Assembly (NCBI GenBank): GCA_032158125.1
Contig: JASKOT010000039.1
Location: forward strand, 62,001 to 126,000
Length of the DNA stretch: 64,000 nucleotides
Source of the DNA: Papiliotrema nemorosa
Taxonomy: Eukaryota; Basidiomycota; Tremellomycetes; Tremellales; Rhynchogastremaceae
Direction: 5' to 3'
A program made the position numbers and the translations under genes. Positions 11,216 through 21,278 of the stretch are shown piece by piece. Each line of letters opens with the position of its first letter. The stretch's first letter is position 1. Below the pieces are notes generated by a model. The model was not told the DNA's origin, ran no database searches, and saw only the letters and a list, made by a program, of their open reading frames with translations.

Positions 11216-12023
11216 ACACACTGACTTACTCGACACATCGACCGACCCGATACAAACAACGGCATGCACGGGTTGACGGTCCGTGTCTATGGCTTGCTGG
11301 ATCCTACCGCGTGGCTTGGGCTTTCTGCATCTTGAGAGAGGGTAATTATCCCGAGGGTCAAAGCATCTCACCCTCCCTCCCGAATCCTACGGGATGCAGC
11401 AGAACAACGAGAAGAGGTGGGTAAGAAGTGGCGCTGGGTCGGTGAAATCTGACATGTCTCTATGAGAAGGACACGTTGGTGGTGGATAAGCTGCCCGGAC
11501 ACCCGATGGACCGAGCGGACCATTAGTGATGAGCTCTGTGGATGAGGATGATCTGCATCTGACTTGCATAAGAGGACCCAATCACGGGAAGGCAGAGATG
11601 AAGAGTGAGATGAGATGGATGGGGTTGTTGTTTGGATGCCAAGGGATTCTGAAACGCGCGACGTGTTCCCGTTTCAAACTCGACGCTCGACTGCCCCTCG
11701 ACTTGGGTTCTGTTCTAGATCTTATATCACTTGCAGTGTCCTCTGGCTGAGGAATCCTGGTCTCTTTACGCAAATCCGTACGAGGCTGATCAGCGGTCAT
11801 CGTCCAGGACAATTTAGACGGCGGTCCCTTGTCGGTCGATACAATCCACATCTCTGACCCCTTGACCCCCCTTTGATCAGATCGCCCAACTCCTCTCTCG
11901 CGCTCTCACCACTCTACCACAGTTCACACAGCTCGAGAACGGTCTACGTCTGGCCATTTGTGAACAATCTCCGGGTGATCCAGTCTCAACTTCCCCCTAA
12001 ACTAGTCTGTGACTATTCCCAAC
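11216..12023. other. Divergent intergenic region
   Basis: About 800 bases separate two divergent genes. No gene is recognised. I looked here for a missing signal-peptide exon of the downstream surface protein and did not find a convincing one. Confidence 0.45.
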
Positions 12024-13641
12024 ATGGCCTCGGTCCAAGTATGGATAGACGATTTCGATCCCCTTTTCGCCTACTCCGACTATACAGCATGGCAAACTCC
12101 CAATCCACAAGATAACCCTACGTGGTGGAACGCTACGAGAGATGTGACGGGGAGTGTATGGTACGAGGCCACTTGGCATTACACGACTCTACCGGGCCAA
12201 AAAGTCTCGCTCAACTTTACTGGTGAGCCCCCCAATCCGTGCACCGTTCATCTATACGAGGAGTCACTTATAAAAGGCTCCGCTGTGACGCTCTACGGTG
12301 CTGGAGGCCCCACCGACACTTCATACTCTATAACCCTTGACCCGTCCTCGCAAACCCCTTTCACACAGACATACTCCACCCCCAACGTCACGGATGGAAG
12401 GACGGTGTTGTTCCAGATGGAAGGGTTGAATCAGGCGAGACATACGCTTGAGTTGGAGAATTTAGGGAGTGGACTGTTGCTTGATGCTGCGGTGGTTACT
12501 GTTCCTCTAGGTGCTGGAGGGTGAGTCGAGCGCGACACCCATTTAGGTCCGGATCGCTCTTTCATTGTTGTCCCATCTACCCTCCTTTCACGGGTATATC
12601 ACCAAGACATACTGGTCGCTCGACCCTCTCCCTATCCGAGTTAATATTCTGTCTAGTCCTGGTCCTTCAGAGTTGTGACAGCTCGACCTCTGATTCAAGC
12701 TGTGTGAGATGTTTGGCTGATAGCGTAGTGCTACGTTGCAAAATAGCACAGTGCAGAATGACGATGCGGCCATCCAATACTCTGGTCAATGGACGACTCA
12801 ATCTGGACCCAACTTTAATGGTGGGACTAGTACTTATACCAGTGGACCGAATAACCAATGGCAATTTTCTTTCGAGGGTGAGTGAGCCTTTGTGTCGAGA
12901 TATCGAAATCTTCCATCTTTCCACCCTAGCTCTTCTCGCTTCGTCCTTACTGCCATGATACCATCGTATGATCTCAAGCTCCCAAATTGCACCTTTTCCC
13001 GGATTGTCAACACTGACCCGCGTCACCATCGCTGACGCTTAGGATCCGCGATCTACATCTACGGCGACCAAGTCAACGACCACGGTCTATACTCAATCTA
13101 TCTCAACGGCACATCCCCCGAAAATCTCTATGGGACGTATAACGGACGGTCAGGCTGTGGTGGTGGATATGCGAAATATTGTGAGAAATTACACGGTCTG
13201 ACGGGGTTCGTCGGAGGGTTGCCAGAGGGTACACACACTGTTACGCTGATCAATGGGGGCCCGGAAGATGGAAACGTGACATTTTACGGTGAGTCGACAG
13301 TTGGCGCAGCGATGATGAGAGTCACCCCGAGTATCGTGTTGATGGCAGATTTCGATTACATCGAGTATACCGTTCCCTCCGCCTACCTGGCGCAAAATCA
13401 GACTACCTACTCATGCCCATTCACCAATTGCACAGAATCATCCGCTTCTTCTTCAGGCTCTGCCAGCGGTTCCGGTAGCTCTAGCGGAGCATCGAGGACG
13501 AGCTCGGGTATTAGTGGGACGGGATCTTCTGCAGCTGCCGCGAGCTCATCGGGCGCTGCTGGAATCGAGGCAGGGACGGGAGGTGGAGCTTTGGGACTGA
13601 TGTTGGTTGCTTGGATGGTCAAGATGTTGTTTAGGTGGTAA
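12024..13641 (+). CDS. Beta-sandwich surface protein with Ser-rich stalk and hydrophobic tail
   Basis: Exons 12024-12222, 12277-12520, 12729-12877, 13043-13288 and 13349-13641 give 376 residues. Two related beta-rich modules follow each other. The first runs from VWIDDFDPLFAYS through LNFTGSAVTLYGAGG. The second runs from NDDAAIQYSGQW through QWQFSFEGSAIYIYGDQV and FYDFDYIEYTVPS. Such tandem modules are typical of basidiomycete extracellular or membrane proteins of unknown function. N-glycosylation sequons are frequent. A Ser/Gly-rich stalk of about 70 residues precedes a hydrophobic C-terminus (GALGLMLVAWMVKMLFRW), as in a GPI-anchored or single-span protein. No signal peptide precedes the first ATG, which is odd; an upstream exon may be missing. 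Introns at 12223-12276 and 13289-13348 are stop-free multiples of three. Confidence 0.7.
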
Positions 13642-13813
13642 ACTCGTCGAAGGACAAGGGCCTTCAGGATGACGAATGTTGCAAACCATGTGAATGCCCT
13701 TTGTCGAATGCACATATACCTCACAGGTGAGAAACAGTGTCAATCAGCATCTGTTGCATAAACAGCCGGATGCCCGTTCGAAAACCACTTCAGGATTTAG
13801 CTCTACACACATT

Positions 13814-15230
13814 TCAACGACTACCTCGCCGTTGCCCGGATTTGGCCTTGTCTCTCCAATCGTCTCTCTCTCGCCTCAATCGACCAATGGTTTTGTCTCG
13901 GAGGTCGATCTCGAATCCCTCATGATAGTCAATCCCCTGTAGACGCTTACTTGCATTGGAAACGTTCGTTGCATCCGACTTTAGCGAATCAAAGTCGGAT
14001 CGCACGTTGTCGAGTTGTTGCTGCATGATTCCATGAAGATTTTTTGCTTTGTCTTGCATTGCCTTCTTGAAAATCTGGAGCTCATCACTGTCTTGATCGT
14101 TGGGCTCTCCGGTAAAAGTAGACATGCTCTTGTCAAAGTCGTTTAGAAACCTTTCCATCAACTTGTTTGCGTCTTGGGCGTGGTTGCTAATCTGTGAAGC
14201 GGAATCCTGAATGGTTTGATGTTCCGCATTACGGAGCAAAACAGCATGGTCAGCGATCGAACGATGGTAGTCCTCTCGCTGACGTCGGACCTCTCTCTGT
14301 CCTTGTCGATATTCTTGAGTCCAATTCTCAGACTCTAATGGAAAACCGAATGAGAAGTATTTGATGTGTGGGAAAGAGTTTGAAGGGGCCTTCTTATCGT
14401 ATTCAGTCTTCACACATCGTCTGATCAAATACCTGCCTTGGGGATCTTCCACCTCTGCAGAGGTGAGTCGAGAGGGGTCGAGGGGAGCCTGACAATCTGC
14501 ATGGCCACCTCTGTCACTCTAAACCCGTCAGTGCTGTTGCAATCGCAGACGATACATGACCCACTCCACAATTCCGATGCAGGATGAAGACTTCATTCCC
14601 GTCTTCATCAGCCGGACCTTTCGACCACGGAGGTTTGATTTCCTTGTCAGTAAAAGGACAACTCGCAATCACTTCTTGAACAGTGAATCTCTTTGGGAAC
14701 CACATTCGATACTCGGGCGCTTTACGCTCATCATCGTCGTACTTTGAACAATCAAATTTGATCGACCAAAGACCTTCGCCCGTCTCAGCACCCCTGGGCG
14801 AAGCATCGGACCCGGCGCTCCCACCTGGGCGATGTCGGGGAGAACTCTCGGACGCAGAAGATCTACGCGAGCCTTCACGCGATGACGCAAAGTAGTCTGT
14901 CGTTGATGGCCGTCGAACATCAGGAGTACGATCTGTCCGCCCCCTTGACAAGGAACTCGTTGGGGTCCCAGGCGAATGACCGGTGCTACCCCTTCTTTGT
15001 TGATCAGCAGATAACGGGCTATGGGGCGGCCGAGAGCCCCTGAAATGGTATCTGCCCCCGCCGCCAATGTTTTCCGTGTGATCTACAGATCCGCGACGTC
15101 CACTCCCCGATGGAGACGACCGCGACGTTGACCCGGGCGCATTGATGACGACGTTGCTACCCCAAGATACACGTCGACTATTCGACCCAGGTCTTTGTAA
15201 GCTCTGCGAGGATCGTCGTTCTTCAGACAT
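13814..15230 (-). CDS. Ser/Arg-rich protein with C-terminal coiled coil, unrecognised
   Basis: Two exons (14565-15230, 13814-14518) give 456 residues. Residues 1-150 are disordered and rich in RRxS-type sites (RRGSVDH, RRGSTGH, SRRSSAS) that would suit basophilic kinases. From about residue 155 the sequence looks ordered (GLWSIKFDCSKYDDDERKAPEYR, written in part), with paired Cys/His residues (HRNCGSDRGGHADC) that could bind a metal. Residues 290-440 form a long charged coiled coil. The start is the first ATG in frame. The splice GTGGGT...TTTAG joins the HRNCG and SDRGGHADC segments. The product name is unknown; there is no membrane segment. Confidence 0.7.
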
Positions 15231-16086
15231 GTCTTTCCTAGTTGTTCTCAATCTATTTGAATGAGAATCGATAACACGAAATGGTGATGATTCACGGATC
15301 ACTCGAAAGTCAATATATGTACCCCAAACTTGATCAGCATTTGAAAAAGGATGCCTCAAAGAGGGATTACAAAGCTTTACCGTGCGGAACCGCGAGTTTC
15401 CTATAGCATCCTATGTCACGGCGAACAATCAGCGACCGCTTCTTTCTCGGCCTTCTTTTTCTCAGGCCAGAAACCCAAAATCTTCGATCGCTGTACTCAC
15501 GCTCCATTTTCACTCGTGTAATCATGCGCCTGAGTTCAGTTCTGAGTGGTCAATACAGCAGACATGACCAGCGGTCGAGAAGAGATTTATCCGCACACCC
15601 CAAAGGATGTCAGGGAGATGATCTCGCACTACACAGAGAGCAGAAGAAGGCTGCCAAAAGACATTTTCTTCTTTGTCAGTACACAGAAGCTGAGTCGTTG
15701 CGAGCGTGAGTAGAACAGGAGAAGCGATGAGGACGAGAAGGCTACCGAACAAAACCGCGAACATGGTGGGAAATTCTCACCGTTGCACCTCGGCGAATGC
15801 TACGCGGTGGCATCCATCACGCCAAATGCCCGTTCAACGAGTTTCGGTGGGAACTGTTTCGCTCAGCTGTTGTGATAATTTTCACAAACGCCGTGTCCAT
15901 TTTGAATTTCCGAAGTAACGGTCGACTTTTACAAGCTGTGACCGCTGCTAGATTGTTCAAGTATTGTGTGCCAGGGGCGGGGTGGAATGGGATATTGAGC
16001 AGATTGGACGAAGGGCGGACATCTCAATGTTCTGAGTATGCAGTGAAGCAAGAGACTATCATATAGCATAGAGTGCTCCAACATGT
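15231..16086. other. Intergenic region without a gene
   Basis: These 856 bases separate two minus-strand genes. They should contain the promoter of the coiled-coil gene at the low end and 3' sequence of TMA7 at the high end. Open frames here are short and show no family resemblance. Confidence 0.4.
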
Positions 16087-16601
16087 TTACTTTCCCTTCG
16101 ACCTGGATATCAGCTTGAGGTCGCCTGGAACCCAGTTCCGCATGCTACATACTTCTTCAATCCGGCTCCTCCCATTGGACCCTTTTGAGCAGCTGCGTCA
16201 AGTCAGTCACGCCTCTCGTATGTGGTTCTGAGGCTAATCGCAGGTGGATAGCGAAACATACCCTTCTGCGCGAGAGCCTTCATCTCGGCCTGTTCCTTCT
16301 TGCTGGTCGCGTCAGTCTTGGCTTATCGGCAGTAGCGGTATGTTCTCACAGCTTCTCCTTGTGAGCAATATCATCTTCGTCACTGATGGAGTCAGCATGA
16401 CCCTGCAGTGTCATAGTCAAGATGCGTACAGCTCTTTCTTCTCCTTCTTGGGAGCCTTGAGAGGTTTAGCTGCAGAGTTAGTCTATCCCGCATAGATTCT
16501 ATTGAGGTAGCCAGAACGCGCACCTTTACCGCCTGGAGAGGGTCAGCATCTGATTCCCTCTGATATGCCCGATGAGGCAGCTCACCTTGACGACCTGACA
16601 T
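16087..16601 (-). CDS. TMA7: Translation machinery-associated protein 7
   Basis: A 64-residue protein is spread over seven exons: 16586-16601, 16524-16532, 16430-16469, 16350-16382, 16262-16302, 16153-16192 and 16087-16102. The reading MSGRQGGKAKPLKAPKK continues to LDEDDIAHKEK, a KKEQAEMKALAQK helix and the ending GLKKSKGK. Length and wording match the TMA7/CCDC72 family, small basic proteins that co-purify with ribosomes in yeast. The second exon is only nine bases and supplies two glycines and a lysine. Every junction keeps the frame and the result equals the usual family length, so the model is convincing despite its fragmentation. Six introns in a 195-base coding sequence is extreme. Confidence 0.9.
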
Positions 16602-16965
16602 GATGGATGAAGAGGTTGACTGTTATCGAGATGAATCAAGTGATCAACAGCCGAAAATCATGGACCTGCTAACGGACATTGTACGCATCTCCGTCCAGCC
16701 CATCTTTTGCATCACGCTCATTACACGCGTTGCAGGTAGAACATCATATGCATGCTATGTATCAAGTATGCGAACGGTTTGCGCTCCAATGAATCTCGCA
16801 TGACCAGCACGGACTTGGAACAAGTGTGGATCATGGCTTGAGGAGCGGTTGCAATCTACCGAGACCAACAGATTTGGTAACGCGGCCATCGCCTGGAGGT
16901 GCACCCTGTATTCCGAAGAAGATGTGCTACAGTAAGATCCAAAGTAGTAGCGGTAGCGTATCACA
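16602..16965. other. Short intergenic region
   Basis: This is the TMA7 promoter, immediately downstream of the EFM4 stop codon. No further gene is seen. Confidence 0.5.
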
Positions 16966-18011
16966 CTATGCGTTCCTTTCGATCGAATCGGGAGGGCTCG
17001 GTCCCGTCTTCTTCACAGCCACCGTACAGACTGTCGTCCCTACTTTACCGCCAAAGGTGAATGACGGATGGGGTACTGCCGAGCTGTCCGTCAGTCATTG
17101 CTCAGCGTATAACATATCGATCGCACTGAAAGGTGAAGCCTGTTCGTCAGCTACCCCAATTTGTTTGCTGCAACGAGCCACTTACCCAGACCGTCTCTTG
17201 TCCACCTCCTCTTGATCTCCTCTTCGGTAAAATTGCAACTCGTGATCAAGAAGTACCCTCCTTCCTTGACCAGCCTCGACACTCTTTCCGGGTAGACTAA
17301 ACTCGGCAATCTCTTCTCCTTGTCCTCTTCCACCGGCTCGTCCGAAAGACACAGCGCGTCAAAAGTCCCCTTGTCCATGACGAGATCCCATTGTTCCTCT
17401 ATGTTATCGCGTAACAGATCACCTACTCTCCAGTCTATCGGCGGAACATCATTGATCACCTCGTCCTCTTCTTCCGCAATGTCCTCCAAATTTTCTCGTC
17501 GGGCACTCTCGACACCCTTAGCGAGGACAGCTGCCTTGGGTGAATAGTCGATCCCCGTCATATGGAATGTCTGAGGAGGAGTGTCGGTTGGAGAAAGAAG
17601 GAAGGAGAGAAGTAATGTACCGTTTCCAGATCCGCATTCGAGTATTGTAAGAGGCGAAGGTGGATTCAAGGGGAGATGCTTGTGCGCCCATTGTCGCATT
17701 TTGACCACGCTCGTCTCGCCAAACCTGAGATCAGCATGATACTACCAATATGTCTGCCAATGTCGCGATACCCAGGCCGGTGTGGAGGTGTAGTGGACAT
17801 ACCATACTTCTCCCTCATCGCCGACGTCCTGCGATCGTCAGATGTGTCGTTGCCCGACTAAGACCAAACTGACCTCAAACACTCTGACTTCTCGGCTTAC
17901 CATCAGCATGAAGTTTAATCAAAGTGAGCGAAACGCTGCTCACTCGTACACATCGTCCCAATGAGCTTTTGTGCCTAGCTTTGAAGGGGGAAGCTCCTCT
18001 TCAGTGGACAT
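16966..18011 (-). CDS. EFM4: Protein-lysine N-methyltransferase, EFM4 type
   Basis: Six exons (17944-18011, 17874-17895, 17803-17828, 17186-17724, 17127-17139, 16966-17083) encode 261 residues. The N-terminus reads PPSKLGTKAHWDDVYDRE and GDEGEVWFGE, both typical of EFM4/See1. SAM-binding motif I is LECGSGNGTLLLS, then GIDYSPKAAVLAKG, WRVGDLLRD and the MDKGTFDALCLS loop. The C-terminus has FTFGGKVGTTVCTVAVKK. Yeast Efm4 methylates elongation factor eEF1A; METTL10 is the animal relative. An internal 13-nt exon is needed to restore the conserved FTF-HSAVPHPSFTFGG segment. The gene is divergent from ATG3 across 283 bases. Confidence 0.9.
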
Positions 18012-18294
18012 GGCGCAGATATCGATGATGTTCTAACCCAGTCTGCGTTCCAATGGGGATCTAGAGCTCAAAGCGCCCGTACCGACCTATCTTGAGCCTT
18101 TCTAGCACCTTCCTGGCGTATTCGTATCCCGAATGATTCGCTGTAGCAGGTTCTCCAGTGGACTTATATACCCATCTCCTCGGACATGGAGGTGATCTCC
18201 GTCGGCGATCTCCGCCCTCCCCCCATACATGACGCGCCCTCGCCGTTGTGGTCTACCACCTCTTGTCGTTGTCAACGTCGTCAACAGGAGTAAC
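18012..18294. promoter_or_regulatory. Divergent promoter EFM4/ATG3
   Basis: This compact 283-base region carries both promoters. A TTATATAC element at about 18165-18172 could serve ATG3. Confidence 0.4.
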
Positions 18295-20050
18295 ATGAAC
18301 AACCCACTCTTAGCTATCCAGGTGAGCCACTGGGATTGGCTCAAGTCTTCGAGCAGCTGACATCGCAGAGTCAATATTGGGCTGTGAGAGATTACCTCTC
18401 ACCGGTGAGTTGGTACTTCCCTTGCCAGTCTACCTTGCCACCTCGGACAGAGGGAGCAGTCGCCACGCCTGCCATCCAGAAGGCAGAAGCTGAGTCTACA
18501 GGTTCTCAGAGAAAGTAAATTCAAAGAACATGGACGTATCACTCCTGGTAGGTTCACGTCCTCGTGTGACTACGACATATTGCGCTATGACCGCTTCGTG
18601 CTGTACATGAGCTAACAATCAGAGGAGTTTGTCGCTGCAGGAGACTTTTTGACCTTTAAATTCCCCGTATGGCAATGGTGAGTGTGAATCTCCGCTGTTC
18701 AGTCATCCCTCGACCCTCTGCATACACTGTATATGAGCTAATTGCAGGGAGAAGGGAGACTCGTCTCGTGCGAGAGACTTCTTGCCGGCGGACAAGCAGT
18801 ATTTGATCACACGCAATGGTCAGCTGGGCCTCGCCTTCATTCGCGTCGTGAGGCTGATTCTCAGTGCCCTGTCTGAGGAGAGCGACCGCCATCAACTACA
18901 CCGACGCCGATGAAGATGCCGAAAAGCTAATGTCTTTTCTGGACGAGGTGAGACAGATTCCTAGCATACAAGGATGATCACTCACGATAGGCGGAGGAGG
19001 CACCGGGACCAGATGGGAAGCCGAAAGACGACGAAGATTGGGTCGCAACGCATATAGGCAGAGGTGAGATTGCAGTCTTCCCATGTGGGTAGGCTGATCA
19101 AGCAGAGTCGAAACCGCAGACGATTACCGATATCCCAGACATAACAGACTCTCCACCCTTGCCCACGAAAGAGTTGGCAAATGTGAATCTGAAGGATACG
19201 GCAGAAGAGGAGATAGGTGATATACCCGACATGGACGAAATCCCGGATATGGAGGATGAAGCGCTTGGCTTGGAGGAAGAGGGTGATGATGCCGCCGTCA
19301 AGATCAACCATCCTTCAGCGTGAGTCCTGGAGTCAAGGTTCGGCGCTGACAGCAGTGCCGAGGTGAAGAATGCTGCTGGACACAATTTACTGCAAGTCAG
19401 AACGTACGATTGTTTGATCAGCTACGATAAGCATTATCAGACACCCCGATTCTGGCTGTTTGGCTACGACGAGGTGAGCTCATAGAAGTCGAACTGAAAA
19501 TACAAGCTCACCTCCTAGGACAAGAATCCCCTCACACCCGCACAAGTCTTCCAAGACGTCCCTGCGGACCACGCCTTCAAGACCATGACTATGGAAGCAT
19601 TCCCTCACTCTGGTCAGCAGCTTGCAAGTGTGCACCCGTGTAAACATGCAAGTGTCATGAAGAAGTTTATCGACCGAATGGAGAGCAGCCAGACGGACTC
19701 GGCATCGCCGATCGCTACATCGGACAAGTCAGCGACGGCCGGGGGAAAGAAGCGTTGGGGTCTGGGAGGTATGGTGCGGAAGGTGACTGGTGGGAGTGCA
19801 CCTCCAGTGGCCAGTGAGAAGGACAGGAAGGAAGCGAGTGAAACGGAAGCGGAAGGAGTCCAGGTTGACTTCTATCTGGTCATTGTGAGCGTGATCATCA
19901 GTGCCCGCAATGCCAGGCTGACTGGTTCAGTTCCTCAAGTTTATCGCTAGCATAGTGCCGACCATTGAGGTCAGTCCCTTGAATCGCTTCCTCAGAGTGA
20001 AACGATCGAGACTGACATTGCAGGTCGATAGCACGACGGCGACGTTTTAA
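18295..20050 (+). CDS. ATG3: Autophagy E2-like conjugating enzyme Atg3
   Basis: Twelve exons: 18295-18321, 18369-18404, 18502-18547, 18623-18677, 18748-18818, 18865-18947, 18991-19063, 19106-19319, 19356-19473, 19519-19884, 19931-19969 and 20024-20050; 384 residues. The N-terminus ([14 protein letters not shown], then [14 protein letters not shown]) and [19 protein letters not shown] are classic Atg3. An acidic insert follows, then [17 protein letters not shown]. The active-site cysteine sits in [14 protein letters not shown]. The ending [18 protein letters not shown] matches the C-terminal family motif. Atg3 receives Atg8 from Atg7 and transfers it to phosphatidylethanolamine on the phagophore. 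A charged, repeat-poor insert of about 60 residues between the HPC motif and the C-terminal motif makes it longer than the yeast enzyme. Confidence 0.95.
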
Positions 20051-21278
20051 CCTTGACTTGTCTGGCGTGTCTCTGATCGAGCCGATGTACTATATCTAAC
20101 GATGCGACATTTTCACGACAAGCATTTCTTTGTAACTTGCTAGCCTGACGTCGATCTAGCTGTTTTCCCTGCTTTCGTACGCCAGACAGTTGTGGCTGTA
20201 TCGTCGTTATTGGAGTGACAAACTCTGTGTTGCACACAGAGTCGGAAGACTACACAGATCAAACGCTCGACTTGGAATACCAAGCGGCTGGACCCTCGTA
20301 GCGTGTGCAGGGTGCTATGGACGTCAAACCAAAACGGAGGGAGCATGGCAATCTTCACGCGGTTGAGAACGGAGGAGATCAAAGGTATATTTGCTTCCAC
20401 CACCGCCAGACGGCCCGCACTATACCCATCCTGCATGATCAGGCCTGCGTGGTTCTGCTTCCCATTGGGCCTTCTTCAAGCGCGTCTGGCCTCCCTTTCC
20501 ATGTGCGCAACCGTCACATCGTCCCCGGACAATCGAGGAGGATCATTTCGGCCGATCAAGAGTGATTGTTTATTTTGGTGGCGGCAAGTCTTGGCAGATC
20601 TCGCTGCTTCGTTTATCAGATAAATCTGTGATTTTCCGCTCATCGCTACCATTCAAACGGGACGCGACTTTTGTGCTTTCCCTATTGACAAACACAAGAC
20701 GCAATACATATCAAGCCCAAAGCTCAGGGAGGTCGGACGGCACCAATTTCGGAAGCAACGCCATTACGTGATGATGGTCTTTGAGAACCCGCTCGCTCGG
20801 ACGTCCACCCTGCTTCGGATATACTGATTGAGGGTCAATCAAAGCCCCAGTCGTAGTTTTGGTTCTTCGGGAGCGGATTTGTCGGACTTCAAGACTTCAC
20901 TATCGACTTGATTCAGCTTGACGGGTGCCCAAGTCTATCCATCCCGATCACACGCTTTTCACGATCCCTAGTAATGATTTACGCGTATCACCTGGACCCT
21001 CCCGGTCTCTCCTCGTGCCCGCTGATGCATGCTCTTGGAGCAGGCCCACTGATGACTTGACGCCCTTAGGCCGAAACGATTGGTGAGAAACCAAACAAAT
21101 GGAATGGGAGATTATTCCGAGCCCGAAGATCCGCAAGAACGCGAAAAGTTCGAAACGACCAATTATGCGAGCACGATTGGGTATATGTATGTATGTAAAG
21201 CAAGCCGGGAGATATTTTGTTTGTCTCTGGCACTCTCCTTCAGCTATCTTTTACGTCGGTATTTGGACCATATCCAGA
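20051..21278. other. Intergenic region without a gene
   Basis: These 1.2 kb contain ATG3 3' sequence and the peroxidase promoter. A perfect hairpin lies at 20222-20242. Open frames are short and unrelated to known families. Confidence 0.4.
20222..20242. terminator. Perfect 8-bp stem hairpin downstream of ATG3
   Basis: ACTCTGTG and CACAGAGT are separated by five bases. The hairpin lies about 170 bases after the ATG3 stop and could be part of its 3' UTR or an end-formation signal. Its role is not established. Confidence 0.3.
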
